Source: a virus. From it: 27,288 nucleotides of DNA. The DNA lies in IMG/VR virus record IMGVR_UViG_3300025914_000040, positions 1 to 27,288 of that record; one strand, written 5' to 3'. Made by a program: the position numbers and the translations under genes. Below the pieces are notes generated by a model that saw only the letters and a program-made list of their open reading frames with translations, ran no database searches and was not told the origin of the DNA. Each line of letters begins with the position of its first letter. Position 1 is the first letter of the stretch. Shown here in pieces: positions 27,203-27,288 of this stretch.

Positions 27203-27288
27203 TTCGGCTCTCCATCCAGATTTGGGAAGAACCCGCCGGCCAATCGCGACGCCGACCCTGACGGAGTTCTCTGGCGTGTTGTGGACCG
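27203..27288 (-). other. Window edge, no assignable gene
   Basis: All three minus-strand frames are open through this short stretch, so it may hold the end of another gene or an extension of the 27202 gene. Nothing more can be supported here. Confidence 0.3.

Noticed and set aside
1-27288. CRISPR arrays, insertion sequences, integrase or complete tRNA genes
   Set aside because: No regularly spaced repeats, transposase or tyrosine/serine recombinase catalytic motifs, or cloverleaf-forming sequence were seen on either strand.

Overview
The window is one arm of a tailed-phage or prophage genome from a Proteobacteria-type host. The DNA is moderately GC-rich by eye and the genes are packed with 1-14 nt overlaps. 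The virion genes look short-tailed (podovirus-like): a DUF4043/N4-gp56-type major capsid protein is followed by a P22-like order of head-tail adaptor candidate, gp10-like stabilisation protein, a needle-position protein, and gp7-, gp20- and gp16-like ejection proteins. No integrase, terminase, portal or polymerase lies inside the window, so lifestyle and taxonomy cannot be fixed from it.

Layout. Positions 1-14.4 kb, + strand: virion assembly (scaffold-like protein, capsid), neck and tail, ejection proteins, a beta-helix tail spike, then small membrane/coiled-coil proteins and a lysis cassette (M15 peptidase endolysin, 3-TM holin, a small two-helix membrane protein). A 2OG-Fe(II) Asp/Asn beta-hydroxylase-like gene and a GNAT acetyltransferase gene sit between the needle position and the first ejection gene. 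A 48-codon membrane-protein gene reads against this operon at 9.6-9.8 kb. A mobile-type zinc-ribbon/HTH protein (HNH-associated type) follows the lysis genes, and the two transcription directions converge near 15.1 kb.

Positions 15.1-27.2 kb, - strand: the early/accessory arm, read leftwards from beyond the right edge. It starts with several unknown small genes, then ERF single-strand annealing protein, a small coiled-coil protein, an HNH homing endonuclease, a Ref-like RecA-dependent nuclease, two putative DNA-binding regulators (Hin-type HTH and DUF3653-like), a HAD-fold phosphatase, and a long run of very small proteins, many with CxxC zinc-ribbon-like motifs. A Gp49-family protein and a decayed C5 cytosine methyltransferase lie further along.

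Most notable: (1) the HNH gene appears to have split the start of ref. An 18-codon remnant of the old ref start lies upstream, and a diverged replacement start lies downstream. (2) The C5 methyltransferase has lost its centre and its conserved motifs lie in three frames. (3) Six gene junctions share the same 8-nt ATGGNTRA stop/start overlap. (4) A promoter with a perfect 16-bp palindrome between -35 and -10 would give a nearly leaderless mRNA.
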